From: Clostridia bacterium
GTDB lineage: Bacteria; Bacillota; Clostridia; Oscillospirales; CAG-382
DNA length: 6,529 nt
Assembly: GCA_900754535.1 (NCBI GenBank)
Contig: CAAEDF010000011.1
Location: 1-6,529, forward strand
Reading direction: 5' to 3'
Shown here: positions 1 through 6,109 of the stretch, piece after piece
How the letters are laid out: every line of letters begins with the position of its first letter
Position numbering within the stretch: position 1 is the first letter of the stretch
Made by a program: the position numbers and the translations under genes
Notes under the pieces: generated by a model
Databases searched by the model: none
The model's input: the letters and a program-made list of their open reading frames with translations, nothing else
Told to the model about the DNA's origin: nothing

Positions 1-1
1 C

Positions 2-550
2 GATTATGCGTCGGTGCCCGAAGAGATGAAGTCGGTCGCGGCACGGTTCGGAAAGGAATATCTGCGTGAAGTCGACCCCGACGAATTCTATTCGAGCATT
101 GCCTCTCTGAGGAGTGTCTGCGGTGACAGAGCGGTGCTGAGAGCTTCTCACTTCTTTGCCGAAAACGAGCGCGTCGAAAAACAGCGCGCGCGTATCAAGG
201 CGGGCGACCTTGAGGGGTTTCTGCGGCTGGTCAGCGAATCGGGCGATTCCTCCTTCAAGCAGCTCCAGAACATATACACCACCAAGAACGTGTCCGAGCA
301 GGGCCTGAGCCTTGCATTGTCCGTATGCGAGCGCCTCGGCGCCGTATGCCGCGTACACGGCGGGGGATTTGCCGGAACCGTACAGGCGTACGTAAAGCGT
401 GACCGGGCGGAACGCTTCGGCAAGGAGCTTTCCGCGGTTTTCGGCGACGGCTCCTGCATGTTCCTGTCCATAAGGCCGTTCGGCGCAGTTACCGTGGAGG
501 CGGACAGGATAATCGAGGGAGACAGGGTGTTCGATGTCCGCAGAGCTTAA
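2..550 (+). CDS. galK: Galactokinase (GHMP kinase family), C-terminal part, cut by window edge
   Basis: Galactokinase phosphorylates galactose at C1 with ATP, the first step of the Leloir pathway in the cytoplasm. The reading frame is open to the left edge, and the 182 residues seen are roughly the C-terminal half of a protein usually near 390-430 residues. Recognisable stretches are the DYASVPEEMK segment at the edge, the ASHFFAENERV helix (about nt 143-175) matching the galactokinase H-x3-E-x-RV region, and the glycine-rich GHMP motif 3, VHGGGFAGTVQAYV (about nt 353-394). The latter shapes the sugar and phosphate site. The GTG at 14 is internal, because homology continues upstream of it. 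The last 17 nt overlap the next gene, so the two are probably co-transcribed and translationally coupled. Another GHMP sugar kinase is possible but fits less well. Catalytic Arg/Asp and ATP-loop motifs lie outside the window. Confidence 0.85.
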   Translation, partial: DYASVPEEMKSVAARFGKEYLREVDPDEFYSSIASLRSVCGDRAVLRASHFFAENERVEKQRARIKAGDLEGFLRLVSESGDSSFKQLQNIYTTKNVSEQGLSLALSVCERLGAVCRVHGGGFAGTVQAYVKRDRAERFGKELSAVFGDGSCMFLSIRPFGAVTVEADRIIEGDRVFDVRRA

Positions 551-1343
551 CGCATTTACGCTGTTTTCCTCATCAAAGGGAAACTGCACATATATACGCT
601 GCGGAGAGACCGAGCTACTCATAGACGCAGGCGCGTCCGCCCGCGCCATAAACCGCGCGCTGAAGGAGCTGGGCAGCTCGCTTGAGCGTATAAAGGGCAT
701 TTTTATCACCCACGAACATGCCGACCATATAAACGGGCTTGAAACGGTTTCCAAATATTTCTCGATCCCCGTGTACGCGCCCTTTCTCTGCTGCCGGTCC
801 ATAAGAACGCGCTGTCCGTCTTCGGCCCCGTTCCTGGTGCCCTTTGAACACGGAGCCTGTCTGTCGGCAGGCGATATAGAGCTTGTTCCGTTTGCCACCC
901 CGCACGATTCGGAGGACTCGGTGTGCTATCGGATCTCCGCCGGAAAGTATTCCCTGGGATATGCCACGGATATCGGGCATCTTACCGCCGAGATAGGCCG
1001 TTGCGTGCTCGGATGCGACGCCGTGGTGATAGAAAGCAATCACGACATAGAAATGCTCAAAAACGGAAGCTATCCGTATATGCTCAAAAAGCGTATTTTG
1101 GGGGAATACGGACATCTTTCAAACAAAAGCTGCTCGAACGCGCTGCCGCGTCTGGTAGAAAGCGGGGTGCGCAGGATAGTGCTTGCACACCTGAGCCCCG
1201 AAAACAACCACCCTGCCATCGCGCTGGGAGAAAGCCGCGGTGCGCTTGCCGCAAAATCGGTAAAAGTCTCGTGCGACGGCGATGGCAATGCGGACGTCGT
1301 GCTTTCCGTAGCGCCGCAGTGCGGAACGCTGAGGATCATATGA
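534..1343 (+). CDS. Metallo-beta-lactamase-fold hydrolase, WalJ/YycJ-like
   Basis: Cytoplasmic MBL-fold metal-dependent hydrolase of 269 residues, the normal size for the WalJ/YycJ group. Bacillus YycJ is described as a nuclease-like protein linked to cell-wall and DNA-repair phenotypes; the substrate here is unknown. Visible motifs are SSSKGNC (12-18), typical of the family N-terminus, LLIDAG (28-33), the metal site THEHADH (H60, H62, D64, H65), TPHDSEDS (122-129), ATDIGH with metal ligands D146/H149 (144-149), ESNHD (167-171), GHLSN (193-197) and AHLSPENN with the last metal His H219. All expected ligands are present, so it should be active. The start at 534 lies inside the galactokinase gene and is preceded by purine-rich GAGGGAGACAGGG (515-527). 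The family often sits beside walKR genes. Here it follows a sugar kinase, so position gives no functional clue. Confidence 0.88.
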   Translation: MSAELNAFTLFSSSKGNCTYIRCGETELLIDAGASARAINRALKELGSSLERIKGIFITHEHADHINGLETVSKYFSIPVYAPFLCCRSIRTRCPSSAPFLVPFEHGACLSAGDIELVPFATPHDSEDSVCYRISAGKYSLGYATDIGHLTAEIGRCVLGCDAVVIESNHDIEMLKNGSYPYMLKKRILGEYGHLSNKSCSNALPRLVESGVRRIVLAHLSPENNHPAIALGESRGALAAKSVKVSCDGDGNADVVLSVAPQCGTLRII

Positions 1344-1374
1344 TTAATTAAATAAAACAATAAAAGCACAACAT

Positions 1375-1381
1375 AAAGGAG
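1375..1381 (+). promoter_or_regulatory. Ribosome-binding site AAAGGAG with two competing ATGs
   Basis: AAAGGAG is a near-perfect Shine-Dalgarno site. It has an ATG 5 nt downstream at 1387, which opens only a three-codon frame (Met-Pro-Trp-stop, ending at 1398). A second ATG 10 nt downstream at 1392 starts the real isomerase gene. The two ATGs overlap in ATGCCATGG. Confidence 0.7.
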
Positions 1382-1391
1382 AAAAAATGCC

Positions 1392-2138
1392 ATGGTAAAA
1401 CTCGGGATACAGATCTATTCCGTCAGAGACGAATACGCAGCAGACCCGCTTGCCTGCTTCAAGGCGGTAAAGAGCTTCGGCTATACCGGCGCGGAGATGT
1501 TCGGCTCGGCAAAGACCCACAAGGCTCAGGAAATCAAAAGCTGGCTTGAAGAGGCCGGGCTGGAGATATGCGGCTTCCACACCTCCGCAGGCGAGATACG
1601 CGAGGACATCGACGGGATAGTCGAATACAACCGTATACTCGGCAACCGCTTTGTCGTCGTTCCCGCACCGCCCGCTCCCATGTCCACCGCAGCCGAATGG
1701 AAGGAATTTGCGGCGGAACTTAACGGCTATAAAAATTATTTTGCAAAGGCCGGCATGCGCTTCGGCTTCCATTCTCACCGCGGCGAGGTGCTCCCGGTAG
1801 ACGACGGAAGCCTGCCCTGGGACATAATGGCCGCAAACACGGATGATGATTTCATACTCCAGATAGATATGGGCAACACCCTGTGCGGCGGCGTGAGGCC
1901 GGAAGAGCTTTACGCAAAATATGCCGACCGCGGCGTGACCGTCCATTACAAGCCCTATTCGCTTACCACCGAGTATGACGCCGTCATCGGCTCGGACGAT
2001 GTGGACTGGAACGAGATAATCGGCATAAGCAGCCGCACTCCGGCCTGCGAATGGGCGATAGTGGAGCATGAAAAGGGCATTATCGGCGACGTGGAAAAAT
2101 GTGCCGCGGCGCTGATCTCGATGGGCGTCGGCAAATAA
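1392..2138 (+). CDS. Sugar phosphate isomerase/epimerase, xylose-isomerase-like TIM barrel
   Basis: Cytoplasmic TIM-barrel protein of the AP-endonuclease-2/xylose isomerase-like superfamily, which includes IolE, ketose 3-epimerases and many uncharacterised sugar enzymes. These usually isomerise or epimerise sugars with one divalent metal. It has 248 residues, somewhat shorter than the common 270-300. The N-terminus LGIQIYSVRDE (4-14) is the family's first strand. GFHSHRGEV (125-133) matches the GYHNHxxEF strand, IDMGNTLCGG (158-167) carries the metal Asp D159, VHYKPYS (184-190) corresponds to the VHLKD strand with H185, DDVDW (202-206) matches the GxGxVDW segment, and WAIVEHE (221-227) carries the final metal Glu. 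The exact substrate cannot be read from the sequence. The gene lies 48 nt after the hydrolase gene with no terminator between them, so read-through is likely; an additional promoter in the AT-rich gap is possible but not convincing. A strong terminator follows. Confidence 0.85.
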   Translation: MVKLGIQIYSVRDEYAADPLACFKAVKSFGYTGAEMFGSAKTHKAQEIKSWLEEAGLEICGFHTSAGEIREDIDGIVEYNRILGNRFVVVPAPPAPMSTAAEWKEFAAELNGYKNYFAKAGMRFGFHSHRGEVLPVDDGSLPWDIMAANTDDDFILQIDMGNTLCGGVRPEELYAKYADRGVTVHYKPYSLTTEYDAVIGSDDVDWNEIIGISSRTPACEWAIVEHEKGIIGDVEKCAAALISMGVGK

Positions 2139-2165
2139 GGCCTGAAGCTTGAGATTATAAAAAGT

Positions 2166-2216
2166 AAAAGACAACGCGGCGCGTTTTGTAAAGCCAAAGC
2201 GCATGCGTTGTCTTTT
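2166..2216. terminator. Bidirectional intrinsic terminator between convergent genes
   Basis: AAAAGACAACGC (2166-2177) pairs perfectly with GCGTTGTCTTTT (2205-2216), a 12-bp stem. Inside it, GCGC (2179-2182) can pair with GCGC (2199-2202), with a few more A-T pairs beyond. On the plus strand the hairpin runs into TTTTTT (2213-2218). On the minus strand it is followed by TTTTACTTT. It sits 27 nt after the isomerase stop codon and 37 nt after the desulfurase stop codon on the opposite strand, so it can serve both units. Confidence 0.88.
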
Positions 2217-2253
2217 TTATATTGCCTTGCGGTATTTTTCCCCGGCGTCCGCG

Positions 2254-3393
2254 TCAGCCCAACGAGCGCAGCCGGTCAGTGCAGCGCCTGAGCAGGAGAC
2301 AGAATTCCTCGGCTTCTTTTGCGGTATTGGACGCGCAAAGCGATATCCGCAGTGCGTTGCGGGCGGTCTCCGGGTCGGCCCCTGTCGCAAGCAGCACATG
2401 TGAGGGCGCATATTCTCCCGATTCGCAGGCCGATCCGTGCGAAACGCTCACACCCTCCATATCAAGAGACTGCAAAAGCGCGCCTCCGTCGATGCCGTCA
2501 TATACAAAGCTTATTATCCCTTCAAGATGCGGACCGCCGGTGTACAGGCACCTTCCGCCCGCGTCCTCTATCCCGTGTATCAGCATGGCGCGCAGCTCCC
2601 GCATATGCGCGGCGGAGGCTGAAAGCGAGGATAGCGAACGCTCAAGCGCAAGCGTCATCCCAAGCACGGCGGGCAGGTCCTCGGTGCCCGGCCTGAGAGC
2701 GCGTTCTTTGGAAGGTCCGGAGGACTGCGCTTTTACCTGCGTGCCGCGCCGTATGTAAAGAGCTCCCGCGCCTTTCGGCCCGTGAAATTTGTGCGCCGAT
2801 AACGACATCAGCGAGGGTCCGTCCGCCCCCAGCGGGATATCCATGTGTCCGGCGGCCTGCACCGCATCCGTATGAAACGTGACGCCGTGTGCATTGCATA
2901 TGCCGGCAAGCGCGTCTATCGGCTGTATGCTGCCGATCTCGTTGTTCGCATACATCACGGTGACAAGCGCGGTATCCTCTCTTATCGCCGCCTCAAGTGC
3001 TTCGGGGCGTACAAAGCCGCCCCCAACGCCGAGCAGCGTGATCTCAAATCCGCTTTCTTCAAGCGCTTTCAGCGTATCGAGCACGCTGCGGTGCTCAAAC
3101 GCGGAGGCGATGATGTGCTTCTTTCCCGAACGCGCGACCCCTGTCGCGGCGGCGGTTATGCCGAGACGGACCGATACCGTGCCACCCGAGGTAAAATAAA
3201 GCTCGTCCGGCCGGCAGCCCAGACAGGCGGCCATTCGCGCCCGGCAGTCCTCAAGCCGCTCTGCCGCGCGCCGCCCCTCCTCGTGCTGCGAGGACGGGTT
3301 TCCGAAGTATTCAATCGCGCAGCGGGCCATTTCCTCCGCTATCCCGGCGTACGGCGCGGTCGTGGCGGCGTTGTCAAAATATATCCTTTTCAT
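2254..3393 (-). CDS. Cysteine desulfurase, NifS/IscS-like (PLP-dependent class V aminotransferase)
   Basis: Removes sulfur from L-cysteine to give alanine and an enzyme persulfide, used for Fe-S clusters or thio-modified tRNA. It has 379 residues, normal for clostridial NifS-like proteins. Motifs in order: YFDNAATT (5-12), GNPSSQH (31-37), EHRSVLD with the PLP-stacking H101, ANNEIGSIQP (149-158) with N151, HTDAVQAAGH (174-183) with PLP-binding D176 and Q179, SAHKFHGPKG (199-208) with Schiff-base lysine K202, LRPGTED (233-239), and the sulfur-carrying C323 in GSACESGEYAPSHVL. Two stretches depart from the family: TSGGTVSVR (68-76) where TSGGTESNN is usual, and GPSKER (226-231) where GGGQER is usual. 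Catalytic residues are intact, so activity is likely. The start has only a weak AGAGAG ribosome-binding site. It lies 44 nt after the HEPN gene with no terminator between them, so it is probably co-transcribed. No scaffold gene such as iscU, and no thiI, is adjacent. Confidence 0.92.
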   Translation of the reverse strand: MKRIYFDNAATTAPYAGIAEEMARCAIEYFGNPSSQHEEGRRAAERLEDCRARMAACLGCRPDELYFTSGGTVSVRLGITAAATGVARSGKKHIIASAFEHRSVLDTLKALEESGFEITLLGVGGGFVRPEALEAAIREDTALVTVMYANNEIGSIQPIDALAGICNAHGVTFHTDAVQAAGHMDIPLGADGPSLMSLSAHKFHGPKGAGALYIRRGTQVKAQSSGPSKERALRPGTEDLPAVLGMTLALERSLSSLSASAAHMRELRAMLIHGIEDAGGRCLYTGGPHLEGIISFVYDGIDGGALLQSLDMEGVSVSHGSACESGEYAPSHVLLATGADPETARNALRISLCASNTAKEAEEFCLLLRRCTDRLRSLG

Positions 3394-3437
3394 CAGATGC
3401 TCTCTTTGTCAGATGTCGTTTTTTGACGGATTTGGTT

Positions 3438-3815
3438 TTATCGTGTGCAGAGCGACAGTATCGATTCCGCAATCTTCAAACAGCGTTCGGCGTCTTCGGC
3501 GGAAAGCTCCTCCGGTACGTCGGCAGGATAGCGCGTTTCGATGTAGAACTGGTTGACATACGCGCAGTCCCTGAAATATGCGGCAAAGCTGTCGTCATAT
3601 TCGTTTGCCTTGCGGCAGAGGTATATAAGGCTGTGACCGTCCTTGAGCTGCCTTGAGGACTTCAGTATAAAGCCCTTGAGGGCCTTTTCTATCGTCTGCT
3701 GGCTGAGAAACGCCACCGTCGAGGGGTCGCCTCCGTGTTCGGACAGGATCTTTGCGCTGTCAAGGTCTGTGCGCGCTTTTCTGAACCAGTCTTCATATAT
3801 TCTGCTGTCCGCCAT
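3438..3815 (-). CDS. HEPN-domain protein, partner of the upstream nucleotidyltransferase
   Basis: A 125-residue, mostly helical protein of the HEPN family (PF05168 type). Typical features are WFRKARTDLDSAKIL (10-24), the SQQTIEKALKGFILK helix (38-52), DGHSLIYLC (59-67) and YIETRYPAD (91-99), the C-terminal signature of this subgroup. HEPN proteins pair with small MNT nucleotidyltransferases, some as toxin and antitoxin. RNase-active HepT toxins carry an R-x4-6-H motif in the last helices. Here the only such spacing is R55-x5-H61, in the loop before helix 3, and the YIETRYP region has no following His, so RNase activity is doubtful. The gene overlaps the nucleotidyltransferase gene by 23 nt (3793-3815) and has only a weak GGGG site inside it, so translation is probably coupled. 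An alternative role is a substrate-binding or modification-target subunit of the nucleotidyltransferase. Confidence 0.85.
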   Translation of the reverse strand: MADSRIYEDWFRKARTDLDSAKILSEHGGDPSTVAFLSQQTIEKALKGFILKSSRQLKDGHSLIYLCRKANEYDDSFAAYFRDCAYVNQFYIETRYPADVPEELSAEDAERCLKIAESILSLCTR

Positions 3816-4098
3816 ATAAAAGCACCCCGCTTTCGGATATTTTGTGCGCGAACGACGAATCGTCCTCCACCAGACGGGCCCATTCCTCCGGCGTGTACAA
3901 AATTATGTCAACCGGTTTTTCATAATCAAGCTCCAGATACAGAAGGGAAAGGGTCTCGCGCTTGCAATCGGTGGGCGCGATAACACAAAGGTCAACGTCG
4001 CTGTTTTCTTTTGCTTTGCCCGACGCCTGAGAACCGAAAAGAAATACGGCGCGTGCGTCTACGAGTGAAATTATTTTTTTTGTAAGTGCTTCAAACAT
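3793..4098 (-). CDS. MNT-type minimal nucleotidyltransferase
   Basis: A 101-residue stand-alone nucleotidyltransferase of the pol-beta superfamily (MNT; NTP_transf_2). The signature FLFGSQASGKAKENSDVDL (19-37) contains the nucleotide-binding GS (22-23) and the metal aspartates D34 and D36. A third acidic residue, D64, lies in PVDIILYT (62-69). All three carboxylates are present, so the enzyme should transfer nucleotides, usually AMP, to a partner. The overlapping HEPN protein downstream is the obvious partner; in MntA-HepT pairs the MNT protein AMPylates and silences the HEPN toxin. The start is supported by GGAGGGG (4103-4109) 4 nt upstream. A strong promoter lies at 4146-4174. Whether this pair is a toxin-antitoxin module or a housekeeping modification pair cannot be decided from the sequence. 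Confidence 0.88.
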   Translation of the reverse strand: MFEALTKKIISLVDARAVFLFGSQASGKAKENSDVDLCVIAPTDCKRETLSLLYLELDYEKPVDIILYTPEEWARLVEDDSSFAHKISESGVLLYGGQQNI

Positions 4099-4102
4099 AA
4101 AG

Positions 4103-4109
4103 CCCCTCC
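4103..4109 (-). promoter_or_regulatory. Ribosome-binding site of the nucleotidyltransferase gene
   Basis: On the minus strand this reads GGAGGGG, 4 nt before the ATG at 4098 (6 nt counted from the GGAGG core). It fixes the start codon, since the frame has no better-placed alternative. Confidence 0.75.
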
Positions 4110-4145
4110 GTTCGGCTGCGCGTTATCTGCATATCGGCTGTTATT

Positions 4146-4174
4146 ATTATACCACAAAACGGCGATTTTTTCAA
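4146..4174 (-). promoter_or_regulatory. Sigma-A promoter of the MNT-HEPN(-desulfurase) unit
   Basis: On the minus strand, TTGAAA (-35, 4169-4174) is separated by exactly 17 bp from a perfect TATAAT (-10, 4146-4151). The -10 is preceded by TGG, giving an extended -10. Transcription would start near 4139, leaving a leader of about 40 nt before the nucleotidyltransferase ATG. The -35 box overlaps the stop codon of the upstream ATPase gene and lies in the loop of its terminator hairpin. Confidence 0.8.
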
Positions 4175-4186
4175 TCGCCGTTTTGT
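4154..4186 (-). terminator. Intrinsic terminator of the metal ATPase operon, stop codon in its loop
   Basis: Fourteen bases at 4154-4167 pair perfectly with 4173-4186, with a 5-nt loop. On the minus strand the GC core GGCGATT/AATCGCC is followed by GTTTTGT, a short U-rich run, and preceded by AAACAAAAC. The last codons of the ATPase form one arm and its TGA (4171-4173) lies at the loop. The U-tract is short and interrupted by G, so termination may be incomplete. Confidence 0.7.
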
Positions 4187-6018
4187 TTCCCGCGCAGTAT
4201 TCTCAACGAATTCAGTATCGCCGCAACCGAGACTCCGACGTCCGCTATAACTGCTACCGACATTCCCACAAGCCCCAAAGCCGACAGAACAAGAGCCGCG
4301 GCTTTTATTATAAGCGCAAAAATTATGTTTTGCGTGGAGATAAAGCGGGTGCGCCGCGCCGTACTTATAGCCTGCGGTATTCTCTTAAGATTATCCGACA
4401 TTATCACCGCATCCGATGCCTCGATAGCCGCGTCGGAGCCGAACGCGCCCATGGAGATGCCCACATCGGCAAGCGCAAGCAGCGGCGCGTCGTTGATGCC
4501 GTCGCCGACATAAACGAAGCTGCCCCGTCTGCCGTCCATAAGTTTTTTGGCCTGAGCGACCTTGTCCTGCGGAAGCAAAGCGGCAAAAAACGAGTCGGCG
4601 CCCGCCTCCCGGGATGCCTGCCGTACTGCGTCAAACGAATCTCCGCTCAGCAGAGTCAGCGATTTCACTCCTTCGCGCCGGAGCATTTCAAATGCGTCGG
4701 CTGCTTCCGGTTTTAACGTGTCCCGGACCGATATGCTGCCGGCATACCGACCGTCGACCGATATATATACGTTTTTTCCGTCCGGAGCACCGTTTACGTC
4801 AACGCCGTTTTCAAGAAGGAACGGCCTGCTTCCCGCCAAAACGCTTTTTCCGTCCACAACAGCGCATACTCCACGTCCGTTTACCGATTTGAATCCGCTC
4901 ACCGAAGCGCTGCTGCGTCCGGCCGATTCCTTTATCGCCGAAGCCACCGGATGAGTGGAATGGCTTTCCGCGGCGGCGGCAATATACAGCAGCATATCCC
5001 TGTCGATCCCCTTTGCGGGAAGTATTTCGGTGACCGTAAAGCGCCCGGTCGTGACCGTGCCGGTCTTGTCGAATGCCATCCGCTCTGTGCGTGACAGCGC
5101 GTCTAAATAGTTTCCGCCCTTTACCAGCACGCCTATCTTACTGCACGCTCCTATACCGCAGAAATATGCAAGAGGCACGGATATGACAAGCGCGCACGGG
5201 CATGAGATAACAAGGAAATTGAGAGCGCGCGACACGCTTTCGGCATAGCTTATACCGTCGACCGCCAGAGGCAGAAGGGCGGCGAGCATGACTGCCAGTG
5301 CTATTACGGCCGGCGTATATATTTTTGCAAACCTGCTTATAAAGTTTTCTGCTTTTGCTTTGCCCTCCTGCGATTCCTCAACCAGCCTCATTATTGTCGT
5401 GACCGTCGACTCCGAAAGCACTTTCTTTACCTTAAGTCGCAGCGCGCCGTTAAGATTGACGCAGCCGCTTTTTACCTCATCGCCGGATTGCACGTATACG
5501 GGAAGCGATTCCCCGGTCAGCGCGCTTGTGTCCAGCTCGGCACAGCCGTCGGCAACGACAGAGTCTACGGGTATGCGTTCGCCGGCATTTACTATAATGA
5601 TGTCGTCTGCAGACAGCTGTTCCGGATCGATGTCCTCCGTTCCGCCGCCTGACGTTTCACGGTGAGCTATGTCGGCCCGAAGGTTTATGACCTCGCTTAT
5701 TGCTTTTCTGGACCTGTCGACCGCGATGGATTCAAGCAGCGTTCCTACCGAGAAAAAAACGCATACGGCTACAGCTTCAAAATATTCGCCTATACAAAAA
5801 GCTCCTACGGAAGCGATAAGAAGCAAAAGATACTCGTCAAAAAAATCAAGATTACGTATGTTGTTTATCGATTTTTTAAGCACGGGCAGTCCTACCGGAA
5901 GATATGCGGCAACGTATGCGGCCGTTTGTACCGTGCCCTCGGGCAAAAAATATGCTCCTGCCGTAAGAGCGCTTGAAATTGCTATCGATATGAGCTTCAG
6001 CTTTTGAGAACGTTTCAT
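4171..6018 (-). CDS. P1B-type Zn/Cd/Pb-exporting ATPase lacking an N-terminal metal-binding domain
   Basis: Membrane pump that uses ATP to expel divalent soft-metal ions. It has 615 residues; full CadA/ZntA proteins are usually 700 or more because they carry N-terminal HMA domains, absent here. Membrane segments are roughly 9-26, 31-46, 62-77, 80-97, 234-254, 266-290, 563-582 and 585-603. Motifs: TGES (168-171) in the actuator domain, CPC (273-275) in TM6, the phosphorylation site DKTGT (317-321, D317), HP (356-357) in the nucleotide-binding domain, SGDS (458-461) where TGD is common, and GDGINDAP (505-512). K572 in TM7 and D593 in TM8 match the ion-site residues of ZntA-like pumps (P1B-2) and argue against copper. 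The start is supported by GGAGG (6026-6030) 7 nt upstream. It is co-transcribed with the HMA protein 91 nt upstream. Exact metal preference is inferred. Confidence 0.93.
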   Translation of the reverse strand: MKRSQKLKLISIAISSALTAGAYFLPEGTVQTAAYVAAYLPVGLPVLKKSINNIRNLDFFDEYLLLLIASVGAFCIGEYFEAVAVCVFFSVGTLLESIAVDRSRKAISEVINLRADIAHRETSGGGTEDIDPEQLSADDIIIVNAGERIPVDSVVADGCAELDTSALTGESLPVYVQSGDEVKSGCVNLNGALRLKVKKVLSESTVTTIMRLVEESQEGKAKAENFISRFAKIYTPAVIALAVMLAALLPLAVDGISYAESVSRALNFLVISCPCALVISVPLAYFCGIGACSKIGVLVKGGNYLDALSRTERMAFDKTGTVTTGRFTVTEILPAKGIDRDMLLYIAAAAESHSTHPVASAIKESAGRSSASVSGFKSVNGRGVCAVVDGKSVLAGSRPFLLENGVDVNGAPDGKNVYISVDGRYAGSISVRDTLKPEAADAFEMLRREGVKSLTLLSGDSFDAVRQASREAGADSFFAALLPQDKVAQAKKLMDGRRGSFVYVGDGINDAPLLALADVGISMGAFGSDAAIEASDAVIMSDNLKRIPQAISTARRTRFISTQNIIFALIIKAAALVLSALGLVGMSVAVIADVGVSVAAILNSLRILRGKQNGD

Positions 6019-6025
6019 GCTGATA

Positions 6026-6030
6026 CCTCC
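6026..6030 (-). promoter_or_regulatory. Ribosome-binding site of the ATPase gene
   Basis: GGAGG on the minus strand, 7 nt before the ATG at 6018. It confirms that the protein begins just before TM1, so the HMA domain is truly absent from this polypeptide. Confidence 0.75.
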
Positions 6031-6040
6031 GTTGCTGTTT

Positions 6041-6059
6041 GCCGTTTATTGCAAACGGC
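6041..6059. repeat. Small hairpin in the spacer between HMA protein and ATPase genes
   Basis: GCCGTTT (6041-6047) and AAACGGC (6053-6059) form a perfect 7-bp stem with a 5-nt loop. On the minus strand, the coding direction of both neighbours, no U-run follows, so it is not a standard terminator. It may affect mRNA processing or stability between the two cistrons. On the plus strand it is followed by GCCTTTTT, which looks terminator-like, but no plus-strand gene precedes it. Confidence 0.5.
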
Positions 6060-6109
6060 GCCTTTTTGAGTCATGCTTCAAGCCTTTATCGTGCATGATA
6101 CCGGACCGC

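Noticed and set aside
1345..1370. Similarity of the AT-rich leader at 1345-1370 to the 6343-6368 operator region
   Set aside because: Both contain AAACAATAA, but the 1345-1370 region lacks the 7-6-7 palindrome; shared AT-richness is enough to explain it.
1344..2204. 286-codon open frame on the minus strand
   Set aside because: It lies antisense to the isomerase gene, which has clear family motifs, and its translation shows no recognisable domain.
2254..3393. DndA-like desulfurase of a DNA phosphorothioation system
   Set aside because: No dndB, dndC, dndD or dndE-like genes are in the window, and the unit ends at the terminator after this gene.
2845..3426. 193-codon open frame on the plus strand
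   Set aside because: It is antisense to the cysteine desulfurase gene, arginine-rich and without motifs; typical GC-rich shadow frame.
4171..6018. Copper ATPase (CopA) identity
   Set aside because: CPC is shared with copper pumps, but K572 in TM7 and D593 in TM8 plus DCxxC in the partner HMA protein fit the Zn/Cd/Pb group better.
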